Positions 51,911-60,627 of a DNA stretch of 64,000 nucleotides are shown one piece after another. How positions within the stretch are numbered: position 1 is the first letter of the stretch; each line of letters starts with the position of its first letter. The notes below the pieces were generated by a model. The model saw nothing but the letters and a program-made list of their open reading frames with translations. It did no database searches and was not told where the DNA came from. Origin of the DNA: Rhodobacteraceae bacterium Alg231-04. GTDB lineage: Bacteria > Pseudomonadota > Alphaproteobacteria > Rhodobacterales > Rhodobacteraceae. The stretch is taken from the NCBI GenBank assembly GCA_900143635.1, contig FREY01000006.1, positions 162,726 to 226,725 on the forward strand, written 5' to 3'. Made by a program: the position numbers and the translations under genes.

Positions 51911-53006
51911 CGGTCAACTGACCCTGCGCACACCCGAGGGCGAACGCTATCACTTCGGAACGTCTGGACCCGAAGCGGAAATGGTCATTCGTGATTGGGC
52001 GGCTGTTTCAGCCATGGCAGCACATGGGCAGGTCGGGCTGGGGGAAACCTATGTTCAAGGGATGTGGGACACTCCGTCCGTCGAAACCCTGATGGCTTTG
52101 GCGATGAATAATCGCGATCACCTTAGCGCCTTTGATCAAGCCAGCCCGTTTCACAAAGCGAAGTTTCGGCTGGTTGATACCGTGATGCGCGCCAACTCGC
52201 GCCGCGGATCACGCAAGAACATCAGGTCCCACTACGACGTTGGAAACGAGTTCTATGCGCTGTGGCTGGATGATGGCATGACCTATTCGTCGGGGCTGTT
52301 TGGCGAGGGTGACACTGATCTGGCGCGTGCACAGACCCGTAAGAACGACCGTGCCTTGTCGCGACTTGGTGACGGTGGCCGGGTGTTGGAAATTGGCTGC
52401 GGCTGGGGTGGCTTCGCAGAACATGCCAGTCAGGAAGGCCGGGATGTGACAGGCGTTACGATCTCGCGCAATCAGCACAGCTATGCTGAATGTCGCCTTG
52501 ACGGGCGCGCCGATATTCAGCTGCGGGACTATCGCGACATCAACGGGCAATACGACAATATCGTCTCGATCGAGATGATCGAGGCTGTCGGCGCGCGCTA
52601 CTGGCCCAGCTATTTCGAGACACTAAAACGCAATCTTGCCGACGGCGGGCGCGTGCTGTTGCAGGCAATCACCGTCAAGGACAGCTTCTTTGAGACCTAC
52701 AAAACCTCGTCCGATTACATCCGCCAATACGTCTTTCCCGGCGGCATGCTCCTGTCTGATAGCGTGATCGAGAAGCAAGCCAACGACGCGGGTTTTGCGG
52801 TCCGTGACAACTTCTCCTTTGGTCAGGACTACGCCCAGACCTGCCGGATCTGGGCCGAACGCCTGAGCGCCCAAAAACGCCGGATTGCCGAGATGGGATA
52901 TAGCGAAAGCTTTTTCCGCAATTGGCAATACTACCTCGAGATCTGTGCCGCTTCTTTCGCCGTCGGTCACACCAATGTGGTCCAGGTGGAGCTGGCCCAT
53001 GCGTAG
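51849..53006 (+). CDS. Cyclopropane-fatty-acid-synthase-type methyltransferase
   Basis: A 385-residue SAM-dependent enzyme that methylates the double bond of membrane phospholipid acyl chains. The core has RKNIRSHYDVGNEFYALWLD, YSSGLF, the SAM site VLEIGCGWGGFAEHA, GVTISRNQHSYAECRL, SIEMIEAVGARYW and the bicarbonate-site region near VFPGGMLLS. ATG 51849 is preceded by AAGGA at 8 bases. It could make cyclopropane rings, or a methylated precursor as UfaM does. The sequence alone does not decide. Confidence 0.92.
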   Translation: MRFTNKAMKSNFLSTCERLRDGQLTLRTPEGERYHFGTSGPEAEMVIRDWAAVSAMAAHGQVGLGETYVQGMWDTPSVETLMALAMNNRDHLSAFDQASPFHKAKFRLVDTVMRANSRRGSRKNIRSHYDVGNEFYALWLDDGMTYSSGLFGEGDTDLARAQTRKNDRALSRLGDGGRVLEIGCGWGGFAEHASQEGRDVTGVTISRNQHSYAECRLDGRADIQLRDYRDINGQYDNIVSIEMIEAVGARYWPSYFETLKRNLADGGRVLLQAITVKDSFFETYKTSSDYIRQYVFPGGMLLSDSVIEKQANDAGFAVRDNFSFGQDYAQTCRIWAERLSAQKRRIAEMGYSESFFRNWQYYLEICAASFAVGHTNVVQVELAHA

Positions 53007-53493
53007 CTTTCTGGCTCTCCTCTGGTTGCTTTTGGCTCCTGCAAGCGCGCAGGCGAACACGGTTGAATCCGTGCTGCCGAATGCAGAGCTGAGGGGGGCT
53101 GCGACGTATCGATTTGTTGGATTCCCGCTTTATAAAGCGCGGTTGTTTACCCAATCCGGAGCGCCCCTGGATTGGAACAAGGATTTTGGGCTCGAGCTGC
53201 AATACATGCGCAACCTGACCGAGTTTGATCTGGTTGAAAGCACCATGCGCGAGTTTGCGCGTTTGGGATCTAGCGTGCCAGTCCGTGGCCAGCTTGAAAC
53301 CTGCTTTGACGATGTACGCAAAGGGGACCGTTATACGGCCGTGTCTCAAGGCCAGAACAAGATCGCATTCTGGCTGAATGGGAAGCGAACCTGCACGCTT
53401 TCGCACCCCCAAATCAAATCCCGCTTCATGGGAATTTTTCTGGGTGAGAATACCCGGTCGAAGTCCTTTACCGGCAAGCTGAAGGGCGAATGA
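52999..53493 (+). CDS. Exported chalcone-isomerase-like protein
   Basis: A 164-residue protein with a signal peptide (LALLWLLLAPASAQA). The mature part has the bacterial chalcone-isomerase-like fold: GAATYRFVGFPLYKARLF, FGLELQYMRNLTEFDLVEST and the C-terminal SRFMGIFLGENTRSKSF. The family has no established enzymatic activity in bacteria and may bind fatty acids. ATG 52999 overlaps the previous stop by 8 bases; longer frames lie inside the methyltransferase gene. Confidence 0.85.
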   Translation: MRSFLALLWLLLAPASAQANTVESVLPNAELRGAATYRFVGFPLYKARLFTQSGAPLDWNKDFGLELQYMRNLTEFDLVESTMREFARLGSSVPVRGQLETCFDDVRKGDRYTAVSQGQNKIAFWLNGKRTCTLSHPQIKSRFMGIFLGENTRSKSFTGKLKGE

Positions 53494-54719
53494 TGCTGTA
53501 CCCGCGCGTCAGTCTCTATGCTTTGATGTTGGCTGCCGCGGGCATTCCACTTTACATCCATCTGCCGCGTTTTGCGTCGCTTAATCTGGGGATCGGGCTG
53601 GGCACGGTGGGAGCTATCCTTCTGGTGATCCGTCTTGTTGATCTTGTGCAAGATCCGCTGATTGGGTGGGCCATCGACCGATGGCCGCAGGCACAAAGCA
53701 AATTCGCAATCACGGCAGCCCTTGGGTTGGCAATCGGCTTTCCTTTGCTGTTTGCCCTGAACGCGGGTCCGAATGTCGTCGTTCAGATCATTGCAATTCT
53801 AGTGCTGCTTTTTTCTTCCTACAGTCTGGGGATGATCCTTCTATACGCCCGCAGTGCGACACTCGCCGCGACACCCGCGCCGCGCGATTTGATGAACATG
53901 GCGGCCTTCCGCGAAGGGGGGATGCTGACTGGCGTTGTCGTTGCGTCCATCGTGCCAACCCTCTTCGTGGCGCTGGGCGCAAGCGCACAGGGTTATCCTG
54001 CATTTGGGCTGTTTCTGGGCGCGCTTGCGGTGACCTGTACTGCAATCTCTTTTCCCATTTGGCAGCGTCAACCGATCCCGGGCCAACCCTTGTCGATTTC
54101 TGGTCTGCGCCAATCGGGCGCGATGAGGCTTTTGGTGTTGGCATTGGTCAACAGCCTCCCCGTCGCCATTACCTCCACCCTGTTTCTGTTCTTCGTCGAA
54201 GATCGCCTGCAATTGCCGGGCAAAGCGGGCCCTTTGCTGATCCTGTTCTTCTTAAGCGCTGGCCTGAGCCTTCCGATTTGGACACGGACAAGCCGCCGGG
54301 CGGGACCGAAACTGACCTTGCTGATTGCCATGCCGCTTGCAATTCTCGGCTTCGCGGGCGCGGCGTTTCTGGCGCCCGGAAACCTATTAGGCTTTGCGCT
54401 GGTGTGCATCGCATCGGGGGCGGCGCTGGGCGCAGATATGGTGATCTTGCCCGCCATGTTTTCGGTCGCGCTTAACCGGGCGGGGCTGGAGCCGTCCCTT
54501 GCCTTCGGAATCTGGTCTTTCGCGGGCAAGCTTGGCCTTGCGCTGGCCGCCTTCCTTGTCCTGCCCTTGCTAGAGCGAAGCGGGTTCACGCCCGGTGCGC
54601 CCAACAATGCCAATGCACTGACAACGTTGAACATCTCGTACGCCGTTATTCCCTGTATCCTGAAACTTGGCGCAATGGCCCTTGTCCTTGCGCTCCCCTC
54701 TGAGGGTCGATCCACATGA
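53490..54719 (+). CDS. MFS transporter of the glycoside-pentoside-hexuronide type
   Basis: A 409-residue membrane carrier with about twelve helices. The N-terminal YALMLAAAGIPLYIHLPRFA and VDLVQDPLIGWAIDRW (the conserved loop between helices 2 and 3) resemble MelB-type symporters. Homologues occur in the RpoE-linked lipid cluster of Rhodobacter. The substrate is unknown; a lipid or lysolipid is possible. It overlaps both neighbours by 4 bases. Confidence 0.88.
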   Translation: MMLYPRVSLYALMLAAAGIPLYIHLPRFASLNLGIGLGTVGAILLVIRLVDLVQDPLIGWAIDRWPQAQSKFAITAALGLAIGFPLLFALNAGPNVVVQIIAILVLLFSSYSLGMILLYARSATLAATPAPRDLMNMAAFREGGMLTGVVVASIVPTLFVALGASAQGYPAFGLFLGALAVTCTAISFPIWQRQPIPGQPLSISGLRQSGAMRLLVLALVNSLPVAITSTLFLFFVEDRLQLPGKAGPLLILFFLSAGLSLPIWTRTSRRAGPKLTLLIAMPLAILGFAGAAFLAPGNLLGFALVCIASGAALGADMVILPAMFSVALNRAGLEPSLAFGIWSFAGKLGLALAAFLVLPLLERSGFTPGAPNNANALTTLNISYAVIPCILKLGAMALVLALPSEGRST

Positions 54720-55276
54720 AACTTCTTGCCTTCCTTCCCTTGCTGGTGCTTTTGGCGATGTTTGCCAAATCCCTGCTTCTCAGCTTCCGCGCGCAAAGCC
54801 CCGAGGATTATGCAAACACCGATCCTGCCTTCGTGCTGAAAACGCACCTATCAGGTCCGATCCTGTCCGAAGGGCTGATCTATGGACCGACGGGTAAAAT
54901 GACCAACAGCTTCGTCGCCAGGATGGTTGGCGAATGGGATGGCGACACCGGAACGCTGAGCGAAGAGTTCACCTATTCCAACGGCAAACAGCAAAGCCGC
55001 AAATGGTTTTTGAAACTGGGGGACGGTAACAGTTTCACCGCTACCGCTGATGACCTGATCGGTGAGGCACGCGGTACCGTATCCGGGTCAACCATCAAGA
55101 TGGAATACAAAATTGTGCTTCCGGAAGAGACAGGAGGCCACACGCTGTCCGTGACCGATTGGCTCTACCTGACCGAGACCGGAGTGATCATGAACAAATC
55201 TGAGATGCGCAAGTTCGGCATCAAGGTCGCCGAGCTGATTGCGACGATGCGCCCAGATCGTGCTGCACAGCAGTAA
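54716..55276 (+). CDS. DUF3833 protein, membrane-anchored form
   Basis: A 186-residue protein with an N-terminal hydrophobic anchor (LAFLPLLVLLAMFAKSLLLSF) and no lipobox. The periplasmic part matches DUF3833: MVGEWDGDTGTLSEEFTYSN, RKWFLKLGDGNSFTATADDL, GEARGTVSGSTIKMEYK and LPEE...SVTDWLYLTETGVIMN. It is a paralogue of the lipoprotein at 56118. Last of five coupled genes. Function unknown. Confidence 0.85.
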   Translation: MKLLAFLPLLVLLAMFAKSLLLSFRAQSPEDYANTDPAFVLKTHLSGPILSEGLIYGPTGKMTNSFVARMVGEWDGDTGTLSEEFTYSNGKQQSRKWFLKLGDGNSFTATADDLIGEARGTVSGSTIKMEYKIVLPEETGGHTLSVTDWLYLTETGVIMNKSEMRKFGIKVAELIATMRPDRAAQQ

Positions 55277-55310
55277 CCATGGTTCATCCAGACACGAAGG
55301 AATTGACGGC

Positions 55311-56051
55311 ATGACAAGGAACACTCCCTTTCTCGCGATCGCAGTCGTGGTTGCAACGGTGGCCTTCACACTGTCCCCCTTCCTGACCCACGATTTCGCA
55401 GGCTACAGGCCTGATCAATTTCCAGTGGTTTTGGACTTCTGGCCGGTTCAACCCGCAGGCTGGGCCTTCAGCATTTGGGGCGTGATTTACATCTGGTTGA
55501 TCGCAGGTGCCCTTTGGGGCTTGGTCAACACACCGCGTAACAGCCAATGGAAAAACATGCGCGTGCCGTTGTTGGTAAGCCTTGGCCTTGGCACTTTCTG
55601 GATCACGGCGGCGAACGTAGCGCCGATCCTAGCAACGATCATGATCTTCGCCATGGCAGTATTTGCGATCGTCGCAATGCTGCGTGCTGGTGACGTTGAC
55701 CGCGCCTGGCAGGTCCGTCCGGTGGCGCTGTATGCTGGCTGGCTGACGGCGGCGGCCGGGGTTGGCGCAGGCGTTTTAATAAGCGGATACGGAGTTCTGA
55801 GCGCCCAAGCGGCTGCATTATCCATGCTGACGACCGTCCTGCTGGTTGCATTTACAATCCAGTCACGCAGGCCTGCTGAGTGGGCTTATCCAGCGGCAAT
55901 CATATGGGCTCTTTCAGGGGTGATCGCAGCAAATCTTCCAGCAGGAAACCTGCCGGTAACCGCTCTGTCTGCGTTCGGGATTGCGGCGCTGGCCCTTGGC
56001 TTCGTTTTGCGAAGACACACGGGTCAGCCGGGACGCGCCTCTCTGGGATAG
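55311..56051 (+). CDS. TspO/MBR-related tryptophan-rich membrane protein
   Basis: A 246-residue protein with about seven hydrophobic helices. The segment DFWPVQPAGWAFSIWGVIYI recalls TspO-family proteins, which are shorter (about 160 residues) and bind porphyrins. ATG 55311 fits a normal N-terminus (MTRNTPFLAIAVVVAT). It follows the DUF3833 gene after 34 bases and probably belongs to the same operon. Confidence 0.8.
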   Translation: MTRNTPFLAIAVVVATVAFTLSPFLTHDFAGYRPDQFPVVLDFWPVQPAGWAFSIWGVIYIWLIAGALWGLVNTPRNSQWKNMRVPLLVSLGLGTFWITAANVAPILATIMIFAMAVFAIVAMLRAGDVDRAWQVRPVALYAGWLTAAAGVGAGVLISGYGVLSAQAAALSMLTTVLLVAFTIQSRRPAEWAYPAAIIWALSGVIAANLPAGNLPVTALSAFGIAALALGFVLRRHTGQPGRASLG

Positions 56052-56117
56052 AATTTCAGTACTTAGCCTGCGCCAAACCGCTCGTACGAACGAGCCACCA
56101 ACAGAGGAAACAGATCC

Positions 56118-56642
56118 ATGAAAAAGATACTCGCTCTTTTGGCCATGCTCACGCTGTCTGCATGCTCCGGGACCCCCGATCTGGATGACGAGGTGCTTTC
56201 TAAGCGTTCATTCAACCTTGAGGAATTCTTTGAAGGCGAGACAGTCGCTCATGGTCAGTTTCAAGATCGGTTTGGGACCGTTCAGCGCCGGTTCGATGTG
56301 CAGATTTCGGGCACATGGGACGGTCGCATTCTGACGCTAGTCGAAGACTTTACCTACGACGATGGTGAAACAGAACAACGTATCTGGACACTGGAAAAGA
56401 CCAGCGAGGACACTTGGAAAGGTACGGCTCCCGGTGTCTTGGGAACAGCGACGGGCCGCGAGAATGGAGATACGTTTAACTGGACCTATCGGATTGACCT
56501 GCCGGTTCGAAAGGGAACGATGCGCGTCGATTTCGATGATTGGATGTGGTTGCTTGATGATGATCGGGTGCTCAATCGCGCCTATGTATCGCGCTACGGG
56601 GTTCGCATCGGCGAGGCGATTATTGTTTTTGAGAAGAAATGA
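56118..56642 (+). CDS. DUF3833 lipoprotein
   Basis: A 174-residue lipoprotein: signal peptide LALLAMLTLSACSG with the lipobox cysteine at residue 16. DUF3833 elements are VQISGTWDGRILTLVEDFTY, RIWTLEKTSEDTWKGTAPGV, GENGDTFNWTYRIDLPV-like residues, and DFDDWMWLLDDDRVLNRAYV. It is a second copy of the family in this cluster and probably acts with the lipid-modifying enzymes in the periplasm. Preceded by GAGGAAA. Confidence 0.88.
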   Translation: MKKILALLAMLTLSACSGTPDLDDEVLSKRSFNLEEFFEGETVAHGQFQDRFGTVQRRFDVQISGTWDGRILTLVEDFTYDDGETEQRIWTLEKTSEDTWKGTAPGVLGTATGRENGDTFNWTYRIDLPVRKGTMRVDFDDWMWLLDDDRVLNRAYVSRYGVRIGEAIIVFEKK

Positions 56643-57198
56643 ACCGCAACCAGCAGTGCCAAACCAATTGAAAGCGCGTGCTAACCGGGGATTGGTCCAT
56701 CCTTTGACTTTCCGGTAGCCGACCGGCTCTAACGTCACAAAAGGTGGCATGTGCTACGCTGCGACGCGCATTTACGCGCACCGTAAAATGGCGGTTATTG
56801 ATCAACCATGTGACATCGCAAAGTTCGCTTCTTGTGTAAGTTGCCAATTTTAGGGATTCGCTTTTCCCGTCAGTCAGGGCCACGAGGGCAAAGGGTGGCT
56901 CTGTCCTGCGTCTCGACGGCCCGGCCATCTCGCAGCGAAAGTGCGGTTTCGGTTCGTCCGAAATCGACGCCCGCGCACTACCGGATTGGTGCGCTGCGCC
57001 GCGCTCCAACAACAGGTGTACCGCTGATGCGAAGTGATGCTGCGTCAGCAAAGCCTCAAAGTCCGATGTCGGTTTTGTCCCGCTCAGCCGACCTTGACCT
57101 CCAGTCTCAGTGCCGCTTTGGGGCGCTGGTGCGGCGAACGGCGGCTGTGAGCCCTTGTATTGGATGTCGCATTTCGTACAGATGTCTGCGTTCCGTAG
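56643..57198. other. Intergenic region before the IS5 element, no credible gene
   Basis: Open frames exist on both strands (about 56620-57051 minus and 56832-57224 plus), but their composition looks like mutual shadows: low hydrophobic pattern, many Arg and Ser, no motif, no ribosome site. I see no RNA gene or terminator that I can support. Confidence 0.5.
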
Positions 57199-58251
57199 GG
57201 CGTTGTTGCAGAACTCCCTCTTGATGCCTGACTACCCCTTTCCCCTCTGAACTTAGGCGACACGGACGATCTCGGCGACGCCGAGTGCATTGAAGCGGTT
57301 GATGAGGGCGATGCGGATATGGATTTCGGCGGTTTGGCGGTCAGGGTCTCTTGCAGAAATGCGCTCGCCGAAAGCTTTCAAACAACGCATCTTTGCCTCA
57401 ACCCGGCTCCGGGCGTGGTATCCCGTCCAGCGTTTCCAGAAGGCTCGGCCGTAGTGCCGGGTGGCGCGCAAGGTTTCGTTTCTGACCTGTGCCGCCGGGC
57501 AGTTCTCTTTCCACGGCCGACCATTCTTGCGGATAGGGATAATCGGAGCGGCACCACGCTCGATGATGGCCGAGTGGCAACGGCGCGTATCATAGGCTCC
57601 GTCTGCGGTCACGCTGCTGATCTCTTCGTCCTTCGGGATCTGATCGAGCAGTTCCGGCAGGACCGGGCTGTCGCCGTCGCGGCTGGGGGTGAACTCGACA
57701 GCACGGATGTCAGACGTGGCAGCATCCATCGCAAGATGCACTTTGCGCCATTGGCGTCGCCCCTGAACGCCGTGCTTGCGGGCCTGCCACTCGCCATCAC
57801 CAAGGAACTTGATCCCGGTGCTGTCCACCAGCAGGTTCAGCGGTCCACCGGCGCGGCGATACGGGATCTGGACGGCCAGTGCTTTCTGTCGACGACACAG
57901 CGTAGAAAAATCAGGAACGGGCCAGTCCAGCCCCGCCAGGTGCAAGAGGCTGGCGACCATCCCGACTGTTTGCCGGAGGGGCAGCTTGAACAGAACCTTG
58001 ATCGACAGGCAGAACTGGATCGCCGCGTTCGAGAAGACCGGTGGGCGCCCTGGCCGTCCTTCATGCGGCGCAAGCCAGGTCATCTCTTTATCCAGCCAGA
58101 TCAGAAGCGAGCCGCGCTTCCTGAGCGCATCGTTGTAGCTGGACCAATTCGTCGTACGGTAGCGGGCAGGTGCGGGTTTGCTCATTTGCCCCGTCTAACC
58201 GCATGGATTCGTGATGTGAATCCTTAGCTGTCAGAGTTCTGCAACAACGCC
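57199..58251. mobile_element. IS5-family insertion sequence, complete
   Basis: 1053 bases bounded by 18-base perfect inverted repeats GGCGTTGTTGCAGAACTC (57199-57216 and 58234-58251 reversed). It encodes one intact transposase. It lies inside the first bases of an IS3 orfA (fragment 58252-58361), but the other side of that orfA is absent and no target duplication is seen, so a deletion followed the insertion. Confidence 0.9.
57253..58185 (-). CDS. IS5-family transposase
   Basis: A 310-residue DDE transposase with the N-terminal KTTNWSSYNDALRKRGSLL-like segment (here RTTNWSSYNDALRKRGSLL), the first catalytic Asp in LLVDSTGIKFLG, the second in VTADGAYDTRRCHSAI, and the catalytic Glu near HARSRVEAKMRCLKAFGER. 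No stop or frameshift is seen, so it may be active. It is the intact relative of the deleted copy at 40018. Confidence 0.93.
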   Translation of the reverse strand: MSKPAPARYRTTNWSSYNDALRKRGSLLIWLDKEMTWLAPHEGRPGRPPVFSNAAIQFCLSIKVLFKLPLRQTVGMVASLLHLAGLDWPVPDFSTLCRRQKALAVQIPYRRAGGPLNLLVDSTGIKFLGDGEWQARKHGVQGRRQWRKVHLAMDAATSDIRAVEFTPSRDGDSPVLPELLDQIPKDEEISSVTADGAYDTRRCHSAIIERGAAPIIPIRKNGRPWKENCPAAQVRNETLRATRHYGRAFWKRWTGYHARSRVEAKMRCLKAFGERISARDPDRQTAEIHIRIALINRFNALGVAEIVRVA

Positions 58252-58361
58252 ACCTTGGCCTTAAATTCAGGCGAATGGTTCTTTCGTTTCTTCATTCTGG
58301 ATCGTCACTTTCGTCATGAGATCCACCTTAAACGCTGGCCCGAATTTCCGAGACCTCCTCT
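58252..58361 (-). repeat. 110-bp inverted repeat (IS3 end), left copy
   Basis: Identical, in reverse orientation, to 62230-62339. It holds the left end and first 15 codons of an IS3-family orfA (MKKRKNHSPEFKAKV). Confidence 0.92.
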
Positions 58362-58593
58362 GCATGGCTTTCTGGTCTCAAAGAGCGGCAAGGGAAATTG
58401 TTATGACAATTCCATGGTAGAGGCCTTCTTCAAATCACTGAAAGCCGAACTGATCTGGCGTCAGAAATGGCCGACCCGCAGACAAGCAGAAGGAGCAATA
58501 TTTCAATACAACAATGGGTTCTACAACCTGTGCAGACGGCATTCATCCCTTGGCGGGAAAAGTCCCTTGGCTTTTGAGAGACAGGCTGCCTAA
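58362..58593 (+). pseudogene. IS3-family transposase OrfB, C-terminal fragment
   Basis: Reads GFLVSKSGKGNCYDNSMVEA, then FFKSLKAELIWRQKWPTRRQ and HSSLGGKSPLAFERQAA to a stop. It contains the last catalytic Glu (MVEAFF) only. It begins abruptly at the end of the neighbouring IS fragment. Confidence 0.85.
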
Positions 58594-58633
58594 AATGAGC
58601 TGAGAGACCGGAACTTTTGCGTGGCAAGACCAT

Positions 58634-59022
58634 TCAGCCCTTGGCGGTAAACAACCAACTGTAATCCAACGGCAGCGAAGTGAAAATACCAACCCCGATC
58701 AGCAGGAGCGAAGAGTAGCCTAAAAAGCGCCAGATTTTGTCCAAAGATTGGAGAGTAGCTCACCAGCCGCTCACATGGTGCAGTATTAAACCGGCGATCG
58801 CACATGTGGCTGTTGAGGTCGTCTGGAAACCGAGGAGCGAGAACCGGTCTTTGGCCTCTAGGTCAAATCGGGTGACGAAACGCCCACAAACTGATAGCAA
58901 AAACGCAAGCCCCAACACGGCATGCCATAAGTGGCCGGATGCCTCGGTTTGGTTAGTCGGATCTTGTCTGAATGCTCTCTTGATTTCCGGTACGATACCA
59001 CGATCTAAGAGACGTTAAAACG
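58634..59022 (-). pseudogene. Membrane-protein remnant with an internal stop
   Basis: Reading leftwards, an open frame without an ATG gives GIVPEIKRAFRQDPTNQTEA, GHLWHAVLGLAFLLSVCGRF, then GLILHHVSGW, a TGA at 58760-58762, then LDKIWRFLGYSSLLLIGVGI and TSLPLDYSWLFTAKG to a stop at 58634. The hydrophobic helices and consistent codon use suggest a decayed C-terminal part of a membrane protein. I do not recognise the family. It fills most of the gap 58594-59046. Confidence 0.5.
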
Positions 59023-59046
59023 GCCCCATAGAAGAGATAGCCTACC

Positions 59047-60627
59047 ATGGACCGCATTCAAAGCTTCGACAACTACCAAGCACGACACAAAACCGAAGTC
59101 CCTGACGTTGTTATCGTTGGATCGGGTCCTGCCGGCTATTTTTCGGCTCTTAGATTGGCGGAGCGTGGCCAGCGTGTGGTTGTTCTGGAGGCAGGCCAGG
59201 AACAGCCGGATCTGGATGCCAATCGATATTTCGAAATGGGCAACGACGGATTCCCTAAAAGACGGGCCAACCTGGGCCTCAGCTGGCAAGTGGGTGGGGC
59301 GTCCAACCTTTGGTCCGGACGCGTGGCGCCATTGGAAGACCGTGACATCTCGCCAGAAACGGGTTGGCCCTATGGCTATACAGAATTAGCGCCCTATTAC
59401 GATTCGGCCGCTACCATCATCGGAGTTTCCCCGATGTCAAAGCTCAGTATGGAAGGCACGGATATCAAACCCGGAACCGAATGGGCCAAGGTGGTTGAGG
59501 ACGCTGCCATTTCGATCAAGCGATTTCAGTGGAGTGCTCCACCTTTCAACACCGGGTCAGCATTGGCCGATGCAGTGATCAGGTTTCCCAATTTGTCTGT
59601 CGTTTCCGATGCACGTGTGTTGGCCTTTGACGGGCAGGGAGCAGATGGGGCGATTACGCATGTAACACTTGCGACATCTGATGGTACGCGACATAGGCTT
59701 ACGGCAAAGTCATTCATTCTCGCTGCGGGCGGGATTGAAAGCCCCCGAATTCTATTAAACTCACGCGATGGTTCCGGGATTGGCAATCGTTCGGGCATGG
59801 TCGGCGCATATTTCTCCACGCATCCCAAAATGAATATCGGCACGCTTGAACTGACGCGTCCGGTTTCTGTCGCATCGCCACTGTTTCGGGATTTAACCCG
59901 GGGCGACAAGTCCCTGCGTTTCGGAATGGGCGTCGAACCCCGGTCGGGCGGGCGAGATATGTTGAACCACTACGTTCAGTTTTCTCAACGCTTCGAAAAG
60001 ATCGGAACCTACGCAATCGAGGAGGCACAGAGGTTTTTCAGCGCCGCCAACGGTCGATCACAGGACAGAAAGGGAGTGATCCGGGGAGCGATTGTACACG
60101 CAGCGATTACTCTTGGCCGGATTGTCTTCAATGCTCTGGGTCGCACGGGTGTGTGGCGCAAGCGGGCGTCTGTACTAACGCTGCGAGCGTTCTTCGACCA
60201 ATATCCATCCCGGGAAAATCGTATCACCCTGTCGGAAAAAACTGATCCATTAGGGGTCCCTAAGGCTCAGGTCCAATGGGACCTAAGCGCAGAAGATGTT
60301 GCTTCAATCCGGCAGTTTGCCGCTGATCTGGGCGACGTTTTCGCACGCCACAATATTGGCACCTTGCGTTTGGCCCTGCCAGATGATCCTCACACATGGC
60401 CCCTGACGTCTGTGCATTCGCACTTTATGGGCACCCTGCGAATGGGTACGAACCCAGATCAATCAGTCACTGACCCGGATGGCCGACTGCATGATGTGCC
60501 AAACGTCTATATCTGCGGATCCAGCGTGTTACCGTCCTATGGGTATGCCAACCCATTTCTGACGATCGCAGCAATGTCGTTACGCACAGCAGATCACATG
60601 CCATCCCCCACCTCAGGGTACGAGTAG
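59047..60627 (+). CDS. GMC-family oxidoreductase
   Basis: A 526-residue flavoprotein of the glucose-methanol-choline family, which oxidises an alcohol or sugar group. The ADP-binding loop is DVVIVGSGPAGYFSALRLAE with VLEAG; NLWSGRVAPLEDRDI and AAGGIESPRILLNS follow; the C-terminal GMC domain has SVHSHFMGTLRMGTNPDQ and NVYICGSSVLPSYGYANPFL, where His and Asn form the active site. It is close to sugar or cyclitol oxidases found in glycan clusters. The stop overlaps the convergent FkbM gene by 15 bases. Lower GC than the core genes suggests transfer. Confidence 0.9.
   Translation: MDRIQSFDNYQARHKTEVPDVVIVGSGPAGYFSALRLAERGQRVVVLEAGQEQPDLDANRYFEMGNDGFPKRRANLGLSWQVGGASNLWSGRVAPLEDRDISPETGWPYGYTELAPYYDSAATIIGVSPMSKLSMEGTDIKPGTEWAKVVEDAAISIKRFQWSAPPFNTGSALADAVIRFPNLSVVSDARVLAFDGQGADGAITHVTLATSDGTRHRLTAKSFILAAGGIESPRILLNSRDGSGIGNRSGMVGAYFSTHPKMNIGTLELTRPVSVASPLFRDLTRGDKSLRFGMGVEPRSGGRDMLNHYVQFSQRFEKIGTYAIEEAQRFFSAANGRSQDRKGVIRGAIVHAAITLGRIVFNALGRTGVWRKRASVLTLRAFFDQYPSRENRITLSEKTDPLGVPKAQVQWDLSAEDVASIRQFAADLGDVFARHNIGTLRLALPDDPHTWPLTSVHSHFMGTLRMGTNPDQSVTDPDGRLHDVPNVYICGSSVLPSYGYANPFLTIAAMSLRTADHMPSPTSGYE

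Noticed and set aside
56620..57051. Minus-strand frame of 143 codons and its plus-strand partner
   Set aside because: Composition of both looks like mutual shadow, and neither has a motif or start signal.
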